Source of the DNA: Mycobacterium paraffinicum
Lineage (GTDB): Bacteria; Actinomycetota; Actinomycetes; Mycobacteriales; Mycobacteriaceae
Length of the DNA: 64,000 nt
Assembly (NCBI RefSeq): GCF_001907675.1
Contig: NZ_MPNT01000004.1
Coordinates: forward strand, 186,001-250,000
Direction of reading: 5' to 3'
A program made the translations under genes and the position numbers. The notes under the pieces were generated by a model. That model worked only from the letters and a program-made list of their open reading frames with translations. It searched no databases and was not told the origin of the DNA. Shown here piece after piece: positions 1 through 11,729 of the stretch (the first letter of the stretch is position 1; every line of letters starts with the position of its first letter).

Positions 1-55
1 CCCCGGCTCAGCGAAGCTAGTCCCTCACCCGGTGGGTCGGGTGATAATGACGGGC

Positions 56-445
56 ATGGCAGACAGAACCGTGCGCGGTGGGCAAGAGCGAAGCCGGATC
101 AAGACCCTCACCCAGGCTGCGCTGAACGCCGACAAGACGGTGGAGCAGGTCGAAGACGTCCTGGACGGCCTGAGCACGACGATGAAGGAGCTGAACACCT
201 CCCTGTCCGCCCTGAACGCCACGGTCGAGCGCATGGAAAGCGGCCTGGACCACCTGGACGGCACGCTGTCGCGGCTGGACGATCTGGCGCGGCGCCTGAT
301 CGTCCTGGTCGAGCCCGTCGAGGCGATCGTCGGGCGGATCGACGACATGGTCAAAGTCGGCGAGGTGATGATGACGCCGCTGTCCATGACCGAGCACGCG
401 GTGCGCGGCGTCGTGGACCGGCTGCGAAACCGCGCGGTGGAATAG
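56..445 (+). CDS. Small coiled-coil hypothetical protein
   Basis: No enzymatic domain is recognised. The 129-residue product has a basic N-terminus followed by a long heptad-rich helix (about residues 20–95) with repeated Leu/Val/Met spacing, so a coiled-coil or scaffold-like protein is likely. It has no signal peptide and no clear membrane span. ATG 56 is preferred because a -10-like GATAAT lies about 8 nt upstream, which suits a leaderless mycobacterial transcript; in-frame GTG 32, GTG 41 and ATG 47 are alternatives. It converges on the DUF1206 gene, with only 7 bp between their stops. Function unknown. Confidence 0.7.
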   Translation: MADRTVRGGQERSRIKTLTQAALNADKTVEQVEDVLDGLSTTMKELNTSLSALNATVERMESGLDHLDGTLSRLDDLARRLIVLVEPVEAIVGRIDDMVKVGEVMMTPLSMTEHAVRGVVDRLRNRAVE

Positions 446-452
446 CGGCGCG

Positions 453-1265
453 CTACATCTTGGTCGAGCGGGCCATCACGAAGCTGTACAGCCCGTAGGT
501 GATGAGCGCGATCGCAGCGGCGATCAACAGCGCCGCCCCGAAGTGCTGGGCCCCGAGGGTCTTCAACGCGCCGTCGAGGCCGGTGGCCTTCTTGGGCTCC
601 GAGCGGCACGCGGCGACGATCACCAACGCGCCCGTCAGCGTGAGCACGATTCCCTTGCCGACATACCCGGCCACGCCGAGCCGGCGCACCACCTCACCGG
701 ACTTGCCGCGGAGGTCGTCGACGAAGTTTCGGCTGGCTCCCTTGTAGATGTGGTAGCAACCGACCGCGACGATGACCACGCCGCACCCGATCAGCGCGAT
801 GGTGCCACCGGTCGTCTCCATCAGGCGCGCGCTGATGCCCGAATTCTGTTGGTCCGCCTGCCTGCCCGCGCCGCGGGCGAAGCCGAACGCGGAATAGGCG
901 AAAGCCAGGTAGACCGCCGCCAGGCCCAACGCCTTCAACCGCGACGACGCATCCGACGACGGGCCCTCCGACTCGCGGTCACACGATCGGCCGAGGAAGC
1001 ATTCGACGAGCCGCCACAGGCCCATCGCCAGCAGCGCGGCGGTGGCGATCCAGAGCGCGAGCGGGCCGCCCGGCTTGGCCGCCAGCGTCGCGAGGGCGCC
1101 GGTTTGGTCGGCGGTGCCGCCGTCTCCGCACGCGACCCGGATGGCGAGGTAGCCGACGATCAGGTGCAGTATCCCGTTGACGACGTACCCGACGCGCGCG
1201 AGTCGTTCGAAGACGCCGTTCTGGGCAACCTGAGCCGCGGTGACGGGCGACGCGATGTCCGGCAT
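453..1265 (-). CDS. DUF1206 family integral membrane protein
   Basis: A 270-residue polytopic membrane protein built from three repeats of a two-helix DUF1206 unit. Each repeat opens with an aromatic/Gly-rich helix of the type RVGYVVNGILHL, near residues 22, 110 and 195. About six membrane spans are visible. Family function is unknown. It starts 16 bp after the ppc stop on the same strand, so the two are probably co-transcribed, although no metabolic link to PEP carboxylase is apparent. The family assignment is made from the repeat pattern. Confidence 0.8.
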   Translation of the reverse strand: MPDIASPVTAAQVAQNGVFERLARVGYVVNGILHLIVGYLAIRVACGDGGTADQTGALATLAAKPGGPLALWIATAALLAMGLWRLVECFLGRSCDRESEGPSSDASSRLKALGLAAVYLAFAYSAFGFARGAGRQADQQNSGISARLMETTGGTIALIGCGVVIVAVGCYHIYKGASRNFVDDLRGKSGEVVRRLGVAGYVGKGIVLTLTGALVIVAACRSEPKKATGLDGALKTLGAQHFGAALLIAAAIALITYGLYSFVMARSTKM

Positions 1266-1281
1266 GCCTTACGAATGCCCG

Positions 1282-4089
1282 TCACCCACTGTTCCGTAAC
1301 GCGCTGGCCAACCCGTTCATCGTGAGCAGGATGCCGCGCTGCACCAGCTCGTCGTCGTCGCCGGAGCGGTAGCGCCGCAGCAATTCCACCTGAAGGTGGT
1401 TCAGCGGCTCCAGGTAGGGGAAGCGGTTGAACACCGAACGCGCCAGTGCGGGGTTGTCGGCGAGCAGGTCGTCCTGGCCTGTGATGAGCTTGTGCATCGC
1501 GATGGTTCGCCGGTGCTCGTCGACGATCTTGTCGAAAACCCGGTGCCGCAGTTCCTCATCGTCGACCAGCTCCGCGTACCGGGCCGCCAGGCCGAGGTCG
1601 CTCTTGGCCAGCACCTGCGCCATGTTGGACAACACGCTGCGGAAGAACGGCCACCGCTCGTAGAGCTCGTGCAGGATCGCCACCCGCTCGTCTTCGCTCT
1701 CCGGGCCCGCCGCGATCCACTGCTCGAACGCGGACCCGGTGCCGTACCACCCCGGGAGCATGACCCGCGACTGGCTCCAGGCCAGCACCCACGGGATGGC
1801 GCGCAGATCCGAGATCGACGAGGTGGGTTTGCGCGACGTCGGGCGGCTGCCGATGTTCAGCGAACCGATCTCGCTGACCGGGGTGGAGGCCATGAAGTAC
1901 TCGACGAAACCCGGTGTGTCGTGTACCAATTCGGCGTAGGCGCGTTGCGCCAGGGTGGCCACTTCGTCGAGCACCGCGTAGGCCGGCTCCGCAGCGTCGC
2001 CCAGGCCCTCGACGTCGAGCAGCGTCGACTCCAGCGTGGCCGCGACCAAGCTCTCCAGGTTGCGCCGCGCCGCCTGCGGTTCGGCGTACTTGGCGGCGAT
2101 CACCTCGCCCTGCTCGGTGAGCCGCAGCGAGCCGTTCACCGCGCCCGGGGGCTGCGCCAGGATGGCCTGATAGCTGGGCCCGCCGCCGCGGCCCACGGTG
2201 CCGCCGCGACCGTGGAAGAGCCGCAAGCGGATTCCCGCTTTGCGGGCCACCTCGACCAAAGCCAGCTCGGCGCGGTAGACCGCCCAGCTGGAGGCCAGGT
2301 AACCGCCGTCCTTGTTCGAATCGGAATAGCCGAGCATCACCTCCTGGCAACCGCCCTGGGCGTCGACGACCGCCCGGTACAGCGGAAGCTCCAGCATCGA
2401 ATGCAGGATGTCCGCCCCGTTGTGCAGATCGTCGATCGTCTCGAAGAGCGGCGAGATGGCCACCGGACAGTACGGTTCCGGCCCGGAAGCGTCCAGCAGC
2501 CCAGCCTCTTTCAGCAGGATCGCCACCTCCAAGACGTCGGACACCGAGCGGCACATCGAGATGACGTAGTTCGGGACGGCCGCCGGGCCGTAGCGCCCGG
2601 CGGCGTGCGTCGCGGCGCCGATGACCTCGAGCTCCTTGCGCGCCAGGTCGGACAGCTGCGCGCGGTCACCGACCAGTGGACGGCGGGTGCCCAGTTCGTC
2701 CGCCAGCAGCGTGACGCGCTCGTCCTCGGGCAGCGAGACGTAGTCCGGATGCACCCCGGCCCACGCCAGCAGCTCCCCCACCACCTCTTCGTGCACGTCG
2801 GAGTTCTGCCGCAAATCGAGGCCACTCAAGTGAAACCCGAAGACGCTCACGCCTTCTCGCAGCAGGGCCAGACGGTCCTCGGCCAGCAGCGCGCTACCGT
2901 GGGCGCGCAGCGACGCGTCGATCGTGTCGAGGTCCGCCTGCAGTTCGGCCGGCGTGGAATACGGTGCCAGGCCGAGGTCCAGTTCGTGCTGGGGTTGGCG
3001 GTCCAGGATCTCGGCCCCCGTGGCGGTGAGCCGGGCCCGGATGACCCGCACCGCCCGCCGGTACGGCTCGTCGGCGCGGGCCGATTCGGCGCAGCCCTCG
3101 GCCAGTTCGGCCAGCGCGGGGGTGACGGGGACGAGCCGCGCCGACATCGACAGGTCCTGCTCGAGGGCGGTGAGTTCCTCCAGGTAGTGGGACAGCGCGG
3201 TGAACGCGGCGCTGCCGGTGGCCTGTCGGACCACCTCACCCGTCACGTTCGGGTTGCCGTCGCGGTCACCGCCGATCCAGGAACCGGGCCGCAGGATCGG
3301 CGCGGCCAGCAGATCGGTGTCGGGCCAGCGCTTCCGCAGGGCGTCTCGGACCTCCGCGTTGACCTGCGGGATGACCTGGAAGAACGCGGCGGCGTAGTAG
3401 CGCAATCCGACCTCGATCTCGTCGGTGATCTGCAGCCGCGATAACCGGATCAGCGCGGTCTGCCACAGGGTGAGCACCTGGCGGCGCAACTCTCGCTCGA
3501 TGTCGCGGCCGTCATCTGTTTCGGTGTGCCCCTCCGCGTGCAACCGCATCAGCTGGGTGATCCGGTGCTGGGTGACGAAGACGGTGCGCCGCCGGGTTTC
3601 GGTGGGGTGGGCGGTGATCACCGGGGATATCAGGGCCCCGCGCAGCGCGTCGGCGACCGTGGCCGAATCGAGTTCGGCGCCATCGAGTTTCGCGTACGTC
3701 GCGGCTAGGCTGCTGTCCTGCGGCGGCTCGCCTGCGGCGACGTGGATGGCGCGGCGGCGCTCGCGGTGGATGTCCTCGGCCACGTTGGCCAGCAGCGCGA
3801 AGTGGCTGAACGCGCGGATGACGGGGATCGCTTGGTGAATGTCGATGCCGTCGAACATCCGGGCCAGCTCGGCCCGGTCGATCTCGGAGCGGCGCACCCG
3901 AAACGATTCGACCCGGGCCCGTTCCACGAGGTCGAAGACCTCGTTCCCGTTCTGCTCACGCACGGTGTCGCCGAGGATGGCGCCCAGGAGCCTGATGTCG
4001 GCGCGCATCGGCTCGGTCGCCTCGCGGCCGACCAGCGTACGTTGCACGGCGCCGATCGGTTCGAGCGCGATGTCGGAAACGTCAACCAT
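1282..4089 (-). CDS. ppc: Phosphoenolpyruvate carboxylase
   Basis: Carboxylates PEP with bicarbonate to oxaloacetate, an anaplerotic cytosolic reaction. The 935-residue length is normal for bacterial PEPC. Signature motifs are present: TAHPTETRR with the catalytic His (about residue 160), the SDSNKDGG segment (about 590) and the glycine loop [13 protein letters not shown] (about 620). There is no plant-type N-terminal phosphorylation site. The gene lies between secG and a DUF1206 gene, as I recall for M. avium and M. leprae. M. tuberculosis is thought to lack an intact copy, one reason to read this as a non-tuberculous species. Confidence 0.96.
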   Translation of the reverse strand: MVDVSDIALEPIGAVQRTLVGREATEPMRADIRLLGAILGDTVREQNGNEVFDLVERARVESFRVRRSEIDRAELARMFDGIDIHQAIPVIRAFSHFALLANVAEDIHRERRRAIHVAAGEPPQDSSLAATYAKLDGAELDSATVADALRGALISPVITAHPTETRRRTVFVTQHRITQLMRLHAEGHTETDDGRDIERELRRQVLTLWQTALIRLSRLQITDEIEVGLRYYAAAFFQVIPQVNAEVRDALRKRWPDTDLLAAPILRPGSWIGGDRDGNPNVTGEVVRQATGSAAFTALSHYLEELTALEQDLSMSARLVPVTPALAELAEGCAESARADEPYRRAVRVIRARLTATGAEILDRQPQHELDLGLAPYSTPAELQADLDTIDASLRAHGSALLAEDRLALLREGVSVFGFHLSGLDLRQNSDVHEEVVGELLAWAGVHPDYVSLPEDERVTLLADELGTRRPLVGDRAQLSDLARKELEVIGAATHAAGRYGPAAVPNYVISMCRSVSDVLEVAILLKEAGLLDASGPEPYCPVAISPLFETIDDLHNGADILHSMLELPLYRAVVDAQGGCQEVMLGYSDSNKDGGYLASSWAVYRAELALVEVARKAGIRLRLFHGRGGTVGRGGGPSYQAILAQPPGAVNGSLRLTEQGEVIAAKYAEPQAARRNLESLVAATLESTLLDVEGLGDAAEPAYAVLDEVATLAQRAYAELVHDTPGFVEYFMASTPVSEIGSLNIGSRPTSRKPTSSISDLRAIPWVLAWSQSRVMLPGWYGTGSAFEQWIAAGPESEDERVAILHELYERWPFFRSVLSNMAQVLAKSDLGLAARYAELVDDEELRHRVFDKIVDEHRRTIAMHKLITGQDDLLADNPALARSVFNRFPYLEPLNHLQVELLRRYRSGDDDELVQRGILLTMNGLASALRNSG

Positions 4090-4134
4090 GTGTCCCAGTA
4101 TCGGTGCGGATCACGTGGTCCGCCCGCCGACGGG

Positions 4135-4368
4135 TCACCGGTACTTGATCAACAGGGCGACCCCGATGATGGACACCAGCCAGATGCCGGTGATGAACAG
4201 CGTCAACCGGTCCAGGTTCTTCTCCACCACCGTCGAGCCGGAAAGGCTGGACTGCACACCGCCGCCGAACAAGGTCGACAGGCCGCCACCCTTGGCGCGG
4301 TGCAGCAGCACCAGCAACACCACCAGCACGCTGGTGACCACCAGGGTGATCTGCAGGGCCAACTCCAT
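4135..4368 (-). CDS. secG: Preprotein translocase subunit SecG
   Basis: Accessory subunit of the SecYEG protein-export channel in the inner membrane. The 77 residues hold two hydrophobic helices (about 5–24 and 54–73) joined by a loop with the SecG signature AKGGGLSTLFGG. The start is placed at ATG 4368 because the product then begins MELALQ and has the length usual for mycobacterial SecG. The open frame runs 16 codons further upstream, but those residues are not SecG-like. The gene is followed by ppc after a 45 bp gap. Confidence 0.93.
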   Translation of the reverse strand: MELALQITLVVTSVLVVLLVLLHRAKGGGLSTLFGGGVQSSLSGSTVVEKNLDRLTLFITGIWLVSIIGVALLIKYR

Positions 4369-4566
4369 GACAGGCAGCATACCGGGCGGCAGACGGCCCG
4401 CCGCCGTCACCACCAATCGCTCTTGCCGTCAGGCCGCTTTAGTGTGAAGATCAGTCACAGAAAGTCCCGGTCGCCGGGTGCAGGGCCGGATTCTCGCAGT
4501 GGCACATCGCAACGGCCGCTGTCCACCCACCGCATCTTTGCCACATGCCAAACACCGGGAGTGGCG

Positions 4567-5250
4567 ATGACGACGGAATCCGGCGAGCTGAACGAGGATG
4601 CGGTTTTTCAGGCGTTGGCGGGTGGTTCCCCGCAACGGATGGGCGCGTTCCGCTTCTATTTCGAGGGCGAGCGCTGGGAGTGGTCCGAGCAGGTGCAGCA
4701 GCTGCACGGCTACGAACCGGGCAGCGTGACGCCGACAACCGAGCTGGTGCTTGCGCACAAGCATCCCGACGACCGCAACGAGATCGCGGCGACCCTCGAT
4801 GACATCCGGCGCAACCATGGCTCATTCAGCACCCGGCATCGCATCGTCGACACGTACGGCGACATCCACCACGTGGTCGTGGTCGCCAACCAGATCTTCG
4901 ACACGGCGCGCAACGTGGTTGGTACGGAGGGTTTCTACCTCGACGTGACGCCCTCGGGCGTCGAACTACGGCAAGCCATCGACGTCGAGGTGCAGAAGTT
5001 CAGCAAGAACCGCGCAGTCATCGAACAGGCCAAGGGGATGTTGATGGTTGTCTACGGCATCACCGAGCCGACGGCGTTCACGTTGCTGCAGTGGCGGTCC
5101 CAGGAGAACAACGTCAAGTTGCGGCCGCTGGCGCGGCAGATCGTGAGCGAATTCCCGGCACTGTCACGGCGAGACGATCACCCGCTCCGATCCGCCTACG
5201 ACGACATCGTGCTTACCGCACATCTCCGCGTCGACTCCCGCCGCGGCTGA
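4567..5250 (+). CDS. PAS and ANTAR domain regulator
   Basis: A 227-residue putative sensor and RNA-binding antiterminator. Residues about 20–130 form a PAS_3-like sensor fold (WEWSEQ… HPDDR… RIVDTYG). Residues about 148–205 form an ANTAR domain with the characteristic VIEQAKGMLMVVYGI helix. ANTAR domains bind tandem RNA hairpins to prevent premature termination; the target RNA is not evident here. ATG 4567 is chosen because the PAS domain follows directly; GTG 4561 is possible. The gene is opposite in strand to its neighbours and ends 7 bp from the tpiA stop. In M. tuberculosis a different small reverse-strand gene, Rv1439c, sits between tpiA and secG. Confidence 0.85.
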   Translation: MTTESGELNEDAVFQALAGGSPQRMGAFRFYFEGERWEWSEQVQQLHGYEPGSVTPTTELVLAHKHPDDRNEIAATLDDIRRNHGSFSTRHRIVDTYGDIHHVVVVANQIFDTARNVVGTEGFYLDVTPSGVELRQAIDVEVQKFSKNRAVIEQAKGMLMVVYGITEPTAFTLLQWRSQENNVKLRPLARQIVSEFPALSRRDDHPLRSAYDDIVLTAHLRVDSRRG

Positions 5251-5257
5251 GGCGGCC

Positions 5258-6043
5258 CTAGGGAAGCGGCCCGCCGGCGGCGATCGCGGCCAGCGTCGCG
5301 AACTGCTCGCCATCCAGCGAGGCCCCGCCGACCAGCGCGCCGTCGATGTCGTCGCGGGCGATGAGGTCGCCGATGTTCTTGGCGTTCACCGAGCCGCCGT
5401 AGAGCACCCGCACGGCGTCGGCGACCTGCGGCGAGGCCAGCGAGGCCAACTCCGTACGGATCGCGGCGCACACCTCCTGGGCGTCGGCGGCGCTGGCCAC
5501 CCGGCCGGTGCCAATCGCCCACACGGGCTCGTAGGCGATGACGACCGAGCCGATCTGCTCGGCCGACAGCCCGGCCAGCGAGCCGCGCAGCTGCTCCTCG
5601 CAGTGAGCGACGTGGCCGCCGGCCTCGCGGACGTCCAGGTGCTCGCCGATGCACACGATCGGGGTCAGCTCGTGCTTGAGCGCCGCGGCCGCCTTGGCGG
5701 CCACCAGCGCGTCGTCCTCGTTGTGGTAGGTGCGCCGCTCGGAGTGGCCGACCACGACGAAGCTGCAGCCCAGCTTGGCCAGAAACGCCCCGCTGATGTC
5801 ACCGGTGTAGGCGCCCGAGTCGTGCTGGGACAGGTCCTGGCCGCCGTAGGTCAGCCGCAGCTTGTCCCCGTCGACCAGGGTCTGCACGCTGCGCAGGTCG
5901 GTGAAGGGCGGCAAGACGGTGACGTCGACCTTGTCGTAGTACTTGTCGGGCAGCGCGAACGCGATCTTCTGCACCAACGCGATCGCCTCGAAGTGGTTGA
6001 GGTTCATCTTCCAGTTGCCGGCGATCAGCGGCTTGCGGCTCAC
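5258..6043 (-). CDS. tpiA: Triosephosphate isomerase
   Basis: Interconverts dihydroxyacetone phosphate and glyceraldehyde 3-phosphate. The 261-residue TIM barrel shows the substrate Lys in GNWKMN (residue 12), the catalytic His in VGHSERR (about 98), the catalytic Glu in [11 protein letters not shown] (about 170) and the phosphate loop YGGSV. The GTG start overlaps the pgk stop (GTGA), so translation is coupled. It is the last gene of the gap–pgk–tpiA operon and converges on the PAS–ANTAR gene. Confidence 0.97.
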   Translation of the reverse strand: MSRKPLIAGNWKMNLNHFEAIALVQKIAFALPDKYYDKVDVTVLPPFTDLRSVQTLVDGDKLRLTYGGQDLSQHDSGAYTGDISGAFLAKLGCSFVVVGHSERRTYHNEDDALVAAKAAAALKHELTPIVCIGEHLDVREAGGHVAHCEEQLRGSLAGLSAEQIGSVVIAYEPVWAIGTGRVASAADAQEVCAAIRTELASLASPQVADAVRVLYGGSVNAKNIGDLIARDDIDGALVGGASLDGEQFATLAAIAAGGPLP

Positions 6044-7278
6044 GCGTCCCCTCCACTTGGCTGCGGCTGACCGAGCACTTCGATGCCGGGCAGCGCTTTG
6101 CCCTCAAGGTATTCCAGGGACGCGCCCCCGCCGGTGGAGATGTGCGAAAAGGCGTCCTCCGGGATCTTCAGCGCGCGGACCGCGGCGGCGGAGTCACCAC
6201 CACCGACAACGCTGAACGCCCCTTTCCCGGTCGCCGTGACGATCGCCTCGGCGATGCCCCGGGTGCCGGCGGCGTACGCCGGGAACTCGAACACGCCCAT
6301 CGGGCCGTTCCAGAAAATGGTCCTGGCGTTCGACAGCAACGCGGCGAACCGTTTCACCGACCCCGGGCCGATGTCCAAGCCGATCAGCTCGTCGGGAATC
6401 GCGTTGGCGGCCACGAACTGTGGCGGGGAATCGGCGGCGAACTTCTCGGTCACGACGATGTCGCCGGGCAGCCGCAACACGTCGGCGTAGGTCTCCAGCA
6501 GGTTGCGGCAGGTGTCCACCATCTCTTCTTCGAGCAGCGACTTGCCCACCGAATATCCCTGTGCGGCAAGGAAAGTGAAGCACATCCCGCCGCCGATCAC
6601 GATGCTGTCCGCCTTGGTCGCCAGCGATTCGATGACGCCGAGCTTGTCGGACACCTTCGACCCGCCGAGCACCACGGCGTAGGGCCGCTCGGTGGAGTTG
6701 GTCAGCTGCTCCAAGACCGCGATCTCCTCGGCCACCAGCTTGCCCGCGTAGTGCGGCAGCAGCGTGGCCACGTCGTACACCGAGGCCTGCTTGCGGTGTA
6801 CCACCCCGAAGCCGTCGGAGACGAAAGCGCCTCCGGGCGAGACCAATTCGGCGAGTTCACGGGCGAGCGCGAGTCGCTCCCCGTCGTCCTTGCTGGTTTC
6901 GCGCGGATCGAAGCGGATGTTCTCCAGCAGCAGGACGTCACCGTCCGTGAGTCCCTCGGCCCGGGCCAGCGCGTCGCCGCCGACGACGTCACCGGCCAGC
7001 TGCACGTGCCGGCCGAGCTGCTCACCGAGGGCCGCGGCGACCGGTGCCAGCGACAACTTCGGGTCGGGCCCGTTCTTCGGCCGTCCGAGGTGCGCGGTGA
7101 CCACCACCTTGGCCCCCGCGTCGACCAGCGCCTGCAACGTCGGCACCGACGCGGTGATCCGGCCCGGGTCGGTGATCGCACCCTCCTCGTCGAGCGGGAC
7201 GTTCAGGTCGGAGCGCACCAGCACGCCACGACCCGAAACCCCTTCGGCCAGAAGGTCTGAGAGGTTCGGAACGGCCAC
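6040..7278 (-). CDS. pgk: Phosphoglycerate kinase
   Basis: Transfers phosphate from 1,3-bisphosphoglycerate to ADP in glycolysis. The 412 residues contain the PGK signature [12 protein letters not shown] near the N-terminus, HLGRP, and the C-terminal nucleotide loop [13 protein letters not shown]. The start is taken at GTG 7278, two bases after the gap stop codon; the product then begins at the position usual for mycobacterial Pgk ([14 protein letters not shown]). The frame is open further upstream, but that part lies inside gap. The stop overlaps the tpiA start by four bases. Confidence 0.97.
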   Translation of the reverse strand: MAVPNLSDLLAEGVSGRGVLVRSDLNVPLDEEGAITDPGRITASVPTLQALVDAGAKVVVTAHLGRPKNGPDPKLSLAPVAAALGEQLGRHVQLAGDVVGGDALARAEGLTDGDVLLLENIRFDPRETSKDDGERLALARELAELVSPGGAFVSDGFGVVHRKQASVYDVATLLPHYAGKLVAEEIAVLEQLTNSTERPYAVVLGGSKVSDKLGVIESLATKADSIVIGGGMCFTFLAAQGYSVGKSLLEEEMVDTCRNLLETYADVLRLPGDIVVTEKFAADSPPQFVAANAIPDELIGLDIGPGSVKRFAALLSNARTIFWNGPMGVFEFPAYAAGTRGIAEAIVTATGKGAFSVVGGGDSAAAVRALKIPEDAFSHISTGGGASLEYLEGKALPGIEVLGQPQPSGGDA

Positions 7279-7280
7279 GA

Positions 7281-8354
<1,074 letters not shown>

Positions 8355-8406
8355 CTAGATGAGCAACATGGGCGTTGCCGCCCCGGTTCCCGCGGACTAT
8401 GTGACG

Positions 8407-9834
8407 TCAGTCGCGGCGCGTCTTCCGCAGCCACCTCAGCGCCGACTCGGCGGCGTGATAGCCGCACAGGCCGTGGATGCCGGCGCCCGGCGGGGTGGAC
8501 TGCGAACACAGGTAGACGCCCGGCACCCCGATCGCGTAGGGGTCGACGGCGATGCGCGGGCGGAAGATGACCTGGAGCCCGTCGTTGGCCCCGCCGATGA
8601 TGTCGCCGCCGATGAAATTGGCGTTGTAGGCCTGCAGTTCGGCGGTCCCCTTGCTGACCGTCGCCAGGACGCGGTCGCGAAAGCCGGGGGCGAACCGCTC
8701 GATCTGGGCGACCACGGCGGCGGTGGCGTCGCCGTCATAGCCGAACGGCACGTGCGCGTACGCCCAGATCGGGTTGACGTTGCCCGCCGAGCGGGACGGG
8801 TCGGCCCGGTATTGCTGGCCGACCAGCACGAAGGGACGGTCGACCATCCTGCCCTGTGCGCGTTGGCGTTCGGTGTCCGCCGTCTCGGCGAACGTGCCGC
8901 CGAGGTGCACGGTGCCGGCCCGGGCGCAGTCGGGGTTCGTCCACGGGATGTCGCCCTCGATGGCGAAGTCGACCTTGAACGCCGACGAGCCCTCGCGGTA
9001 GCGCTGGTACGACCGCCGAATCCGGCGCGGCATGGCGTCGCCGTAGATGCCCAGCGCCGCCGCCGGGCTGAGGTCGAGCATCACGATGTCGGCATCGGGA
9101 ATGTCCTTGCGGCTCGCGACGGTCACCCCGGTGGCCACCGAGCCGCCGTGTTCCTCGAGGGCGGCCGCCAGCGCCCGGCTGATCGACCCGGACCCCCCTT
9201 CGGCGACGGGCCAGCCGTAGCGGTGCCCGCTGGCCAGGATCATCAGCCCCAGCGACGCGGTCAGCGGGCGGTCCAGCCGGGTGAAGACGTGGGCCGCGGC
9301 GCCGCCGAACAACGCGCGCGCCTGCTCGGTGCGAAACCAGCGGGCCATGGTCGTGGCCGGCAGCAGCGCGCGTGGTCCGAAGCCGACCAGGCGAAGCGGG
9401 TGACGCGGGATGCCCAGCACCGGGCCCATGAGATCCTCGGCCAGCTCGTCGAACCCCGCCGCCAGGTCGCCGATCGCCCGCCTCCAGCGGCTGCCGTCGG
9501 GTCCCATGCGGGCCACCGTCTCGTCGATCGAGTGATGCAGCACGCCGGCGCTGCCGTCGTCGAGCGGGTGGGCGCAGTCGATCTCCGGCCACTTCCACCG
9601 CAGCCCGTAGCGCTGCAGGTCGATTTCCTTCCACAACGGCGAACCGACGCCCAGCGGGTGAAACGCCGAGCAGTGGTCGTGGATGACGCCGGGCCTCGTC
9701 AGTTCGCCCGAGCGGGCTCCCCCGCCCACGGTGTCGCGCGCCTCGAGCACCTGGACGTCGACGCCGTGCCGAGCGAGGTGGATCGCCGCGGCCATGCCGT
9801 TCGGGCCGGCGCCTACGACGACTGCTCGGGTCAT
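8407..9834 (-). CDS. FAD-dependent dehydrogenase, phytoene desaturase-like (Rv1432-type)
   Basis: A 475-residue flavoprotein of the phytoene desaturase/carotenoid isomerase (CrtI-like) superfamily. Evidence is the N-terminal dinucleotide loop VVVGAGPNGMAAAIHLA followed by VLEARDTVGGGARS, and the C-terminal FAD motif around PGAGIHGLCGYHAA. Length and neighbourhood fit M. tuberculosis Rv1432. There is no carotenoid gene set beside it, so the substrate is unknown. The ATG overlaps the stop of the upstream DUF3556 gene (ATGA), so the two are translationally coupled and may act on one lipid or isoprenoid substrate. Confidence 0.85.
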   Translation of the reverse strand: MTRAVVVGAGPNGMAAAIHLARHGVDVQVLEARDTVGGGARSGELTRPGVIHDHCSAFHPLGVGSPLWKEIDLQRYGLRWKWPEIDCAHPLDDGSAGVLHHSIDETVARMGPDGSRWRRAIGDLAAGFDELAEDLMGPVLGIPRHPLRLVGFGPRALLPATTMARWFRTEQARALFGGAAAHVFTRLDRPLTASLGLMILASGHRYGWPVAEGGSGSISRALAAALEEHGGSVATGVTVASRKDIPDADIVMLDLSPAAALGIYGDAMPRRIRRSYQRYREGSSAFKVDFAIEGDIPWTNPDCARAGTVHLGGTFAETADTERQRAQGRMVDRPFVLVGQQYRADPSRSAGNVNPIWAYAHVPFGYDGDATAAVVAQIERFAPGFRDRVLATVSKGTAELQAYNANFIGGDIIGGANDGLQVIFRPRIAVDPYAIGVPGVYLCSQSTPPGAGIHGLCGYHAAESALRWLRKTRRD

Positions 9835-11588
9835 GGGGCGTTGCGCCGATCTGTCACATGCACGGGCAACTCGTCACCGGGCTCCGGCCACGGCTGGCGG
9901 GCGAGCATGTCCTCGACGTTGACATAGCCTTCCTCGATCAGTCCAGCCTTGCCGTCGAAGATGCGGTACCACTGCTTCTGGATGTGGATGGGCTGTCCCT
10001 CAAGCACGATCACCCGCACGTCGCCGTCCTCGAAGTGGCAACGGCGCTGCACGGCTTCGAGCAGCTGCTCGTTATGCAGATGGCCCTCTCCGAAGTTCCA
10101 GCCGACGAGCGGCCCCGCGACGATTTCGCCCTCGCGGATCTTGTAATTGGCTTCGCCGGCCTCTCCCCCCAGGGCGCGAGGCACCAGGGCGTTGAGCGCG
10201 CGGCCGTGCAAGTGCATGGCCCGGAAGGCGGCGGTCTTGTCCGCCATGATCTCCGCGGTCTCGGGGTCGTAGAGCCGGGCCAGCTGGTTGACGACGAGGG
10301 CGGAGCTCTTGACGATCTCGGCCTCGATCCTCTCCTCCGCGCCGGTGCGGAAGCACCACACGCTGGAGGCCCAGTTGCCGGCGTAATACCTCATCGCGGG
10401 GAGGAACGAAATCTTTTGGGGGAACATGTTTCCCGCGATCACGATTGCCAGCGCGGCGATGATGAGGGCCCACAGCAGCGGCGAACGCAGGTCGGTGGCC
10501 TGGATCGACGCGTAGTGCCCGAACAGAAAGAAAAGCGAGAAGATGAAGAAGACGTTCCACTCCAACGGAACTCCCATCGGGAGGTTGGAAATGATGTTGA
10601 GGTGGAAGATCACCATAAATCCGATCAGGAACCACCGCCACGGGTGATCGGCGGCGAAGAACACCAGCACCGTCGGAACCACGAATTCGGCTGTGGTGCC
10701 GCCGACGTGGGCCATCATCTTCGGCAACCAGGTCGGACGCAGATCGTTGATGTGGTCGCGGTACAGCATGTGCTTGATCGGGCTGAACAGTTTGGGCCGC
10801 AGCAGCGCATTATTGCTCGTCATCACCGACACCACATACGGGAAGTGGTGGTTGAGCTTGGATGTTGCGGCGCCCCACCACAACAACAGCATGATGAGCT
10901 TGTATGCCGCGATCTGATCGGTAAACGGGAAGAAGAACACGAACAGCTTGAGCCAGTAGTGCTCGCCACGCGCGGCCAGGAAAATCGTCTTGTCGCGCAG
11001 GCCCAGCACCGCCAGCGCGATGATCGTCGGGATGACGTGGACGGGGTCGATCAGGCCAACGTCGCCGGCCGCGGTGACCGGCCCGCCGTGGCCGGGCGAC
11101 AGCAGCGCCCACACCCCGCCGGCCAAAACGATTGCGTACAGCGCAACATCGACGACGGTGCGGCTGTCACCGGCGGTGAACGGCACCTTTGCAGGCCACG
11201 GGGGTAACCGAATCGTGTTGGGCCGCAGCCAGTACAAGATTCCGCCGATGGGCGGCATGAACCGCCCAGTCAGCGGGCCGGACCCACAACCCAGGCCCAC
11301 CACTTCGAACAGCAGCGTGAAGACGATGACCTTCTGGTAGACGATCGGCTGCGTCCACCAGTCGGCGATGCGGCCGAGCCCGCCGAGGCCCGGGGTCAGC
11401 GAGATGATCGCGGCGGGGACGGCGATGTACAGGGCGATCTTGATCAGGTACAGCAGATACACGGCATACGGTGTCCCGAAGCCGTGTTCCGCCCAATGCC
11501 GCGTCACGACCTGCAGTCGGGTGGCCCGGGGCAGTGTGGGCCAGGTGTTGCGATCGACGTCAGGAAGGTCAGGGCTCATGAATCCCAT
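9831..11588 (-). CDS. DUF3556 multi-pass membrane protein (Rv1431-type)
   Basis: A 585-residue integral membrane protein. The N-terminal two thirds contain about ten hydrophobic helices (from residue 45 to about 400); the C-terminal third is hydrophilic and rich in conserved Glu and His (GWNFGEGHLHNEQ). Family function is unknown; length and position match Rv1431. ATG 11588 has GAGG six bases upstream; ATG 11579 is an alternative. It overlaps the following dehydrogenase gene by four bases. The pairing of a membrane protein with a CrtI-like flavoprotein suggests a membrane-bound redox step, which is an inference. Confidence 0.82.
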   Translation of the reverse strand: MGFMSPDLPDVDRNTWPTLPRATRLQVVTRHWAEHGFGTPYAVYLLYLIKIALYIAVPAAIISLTPGLGGLGRIADWWTQPIVYQKVIVFTLLFEVVGLGCGSGPLTGRFMPPIGGILYWLRPNTIRLPPWPAKVPFTAGDSRTVVDVALYAIVLAGGVWALLSPGHGGPVTAAGDVGLIDPVHVIPTIIALAVLGLRDKTIFLAARGEHYWLKLFVFFFPFTDQIAAYKLIMLLLWWGAATSKLNHHFPYVVSVMTSNNALLRPKLFSPIKHMLYRDHINDLRPTWLPKMMAHVGGTTAEFVVPTVLVFFAADHPWRWFLIGFMVIFHLNIISNLPMGVPLEWNVFFIFSLFFLFGHYASIQATDLRSPLLWALIIAALAIVIAGNMFPQKISFLPAMRYYAGNWASSVWCFRTGAEERIEAEIVKSSALVVNQLARLYDPETAEIMADKTAAFRAMHLHGRALNALVPRALGGEAGEANYKIREGEIVAGPLVGWNFGEGHLHNEQLLEAVQRRCHFEDGDVRVIVLEGQPIHIQKQWYRIFDGKAGLIEEGYVNVEDMLARQPWPEPGDELPVHVTDRRNAP

Positions 11589-11729
11589 GGCGGCCTCGTT
11601 CGGTGTGGGAGGAAACCAGTTGGCCCGTCAAATGTATCGGCACCGCGGTGCGGGCGTGGCCGATTCGGAAGGCTCAGCCCGTCGGCGGGCGTCTCGGGCG
11701 ACGTAAACCGCTGCGCGGTAAGCGAATTG

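Noticed and set aside
1396..3444. Long plus-strand open frame opposite ppc
   Set aside because: It is antisense to a clear PEP carboxylase, rich in Arg/Gly/Val from high-GC third positions, and has no recognisable domain.
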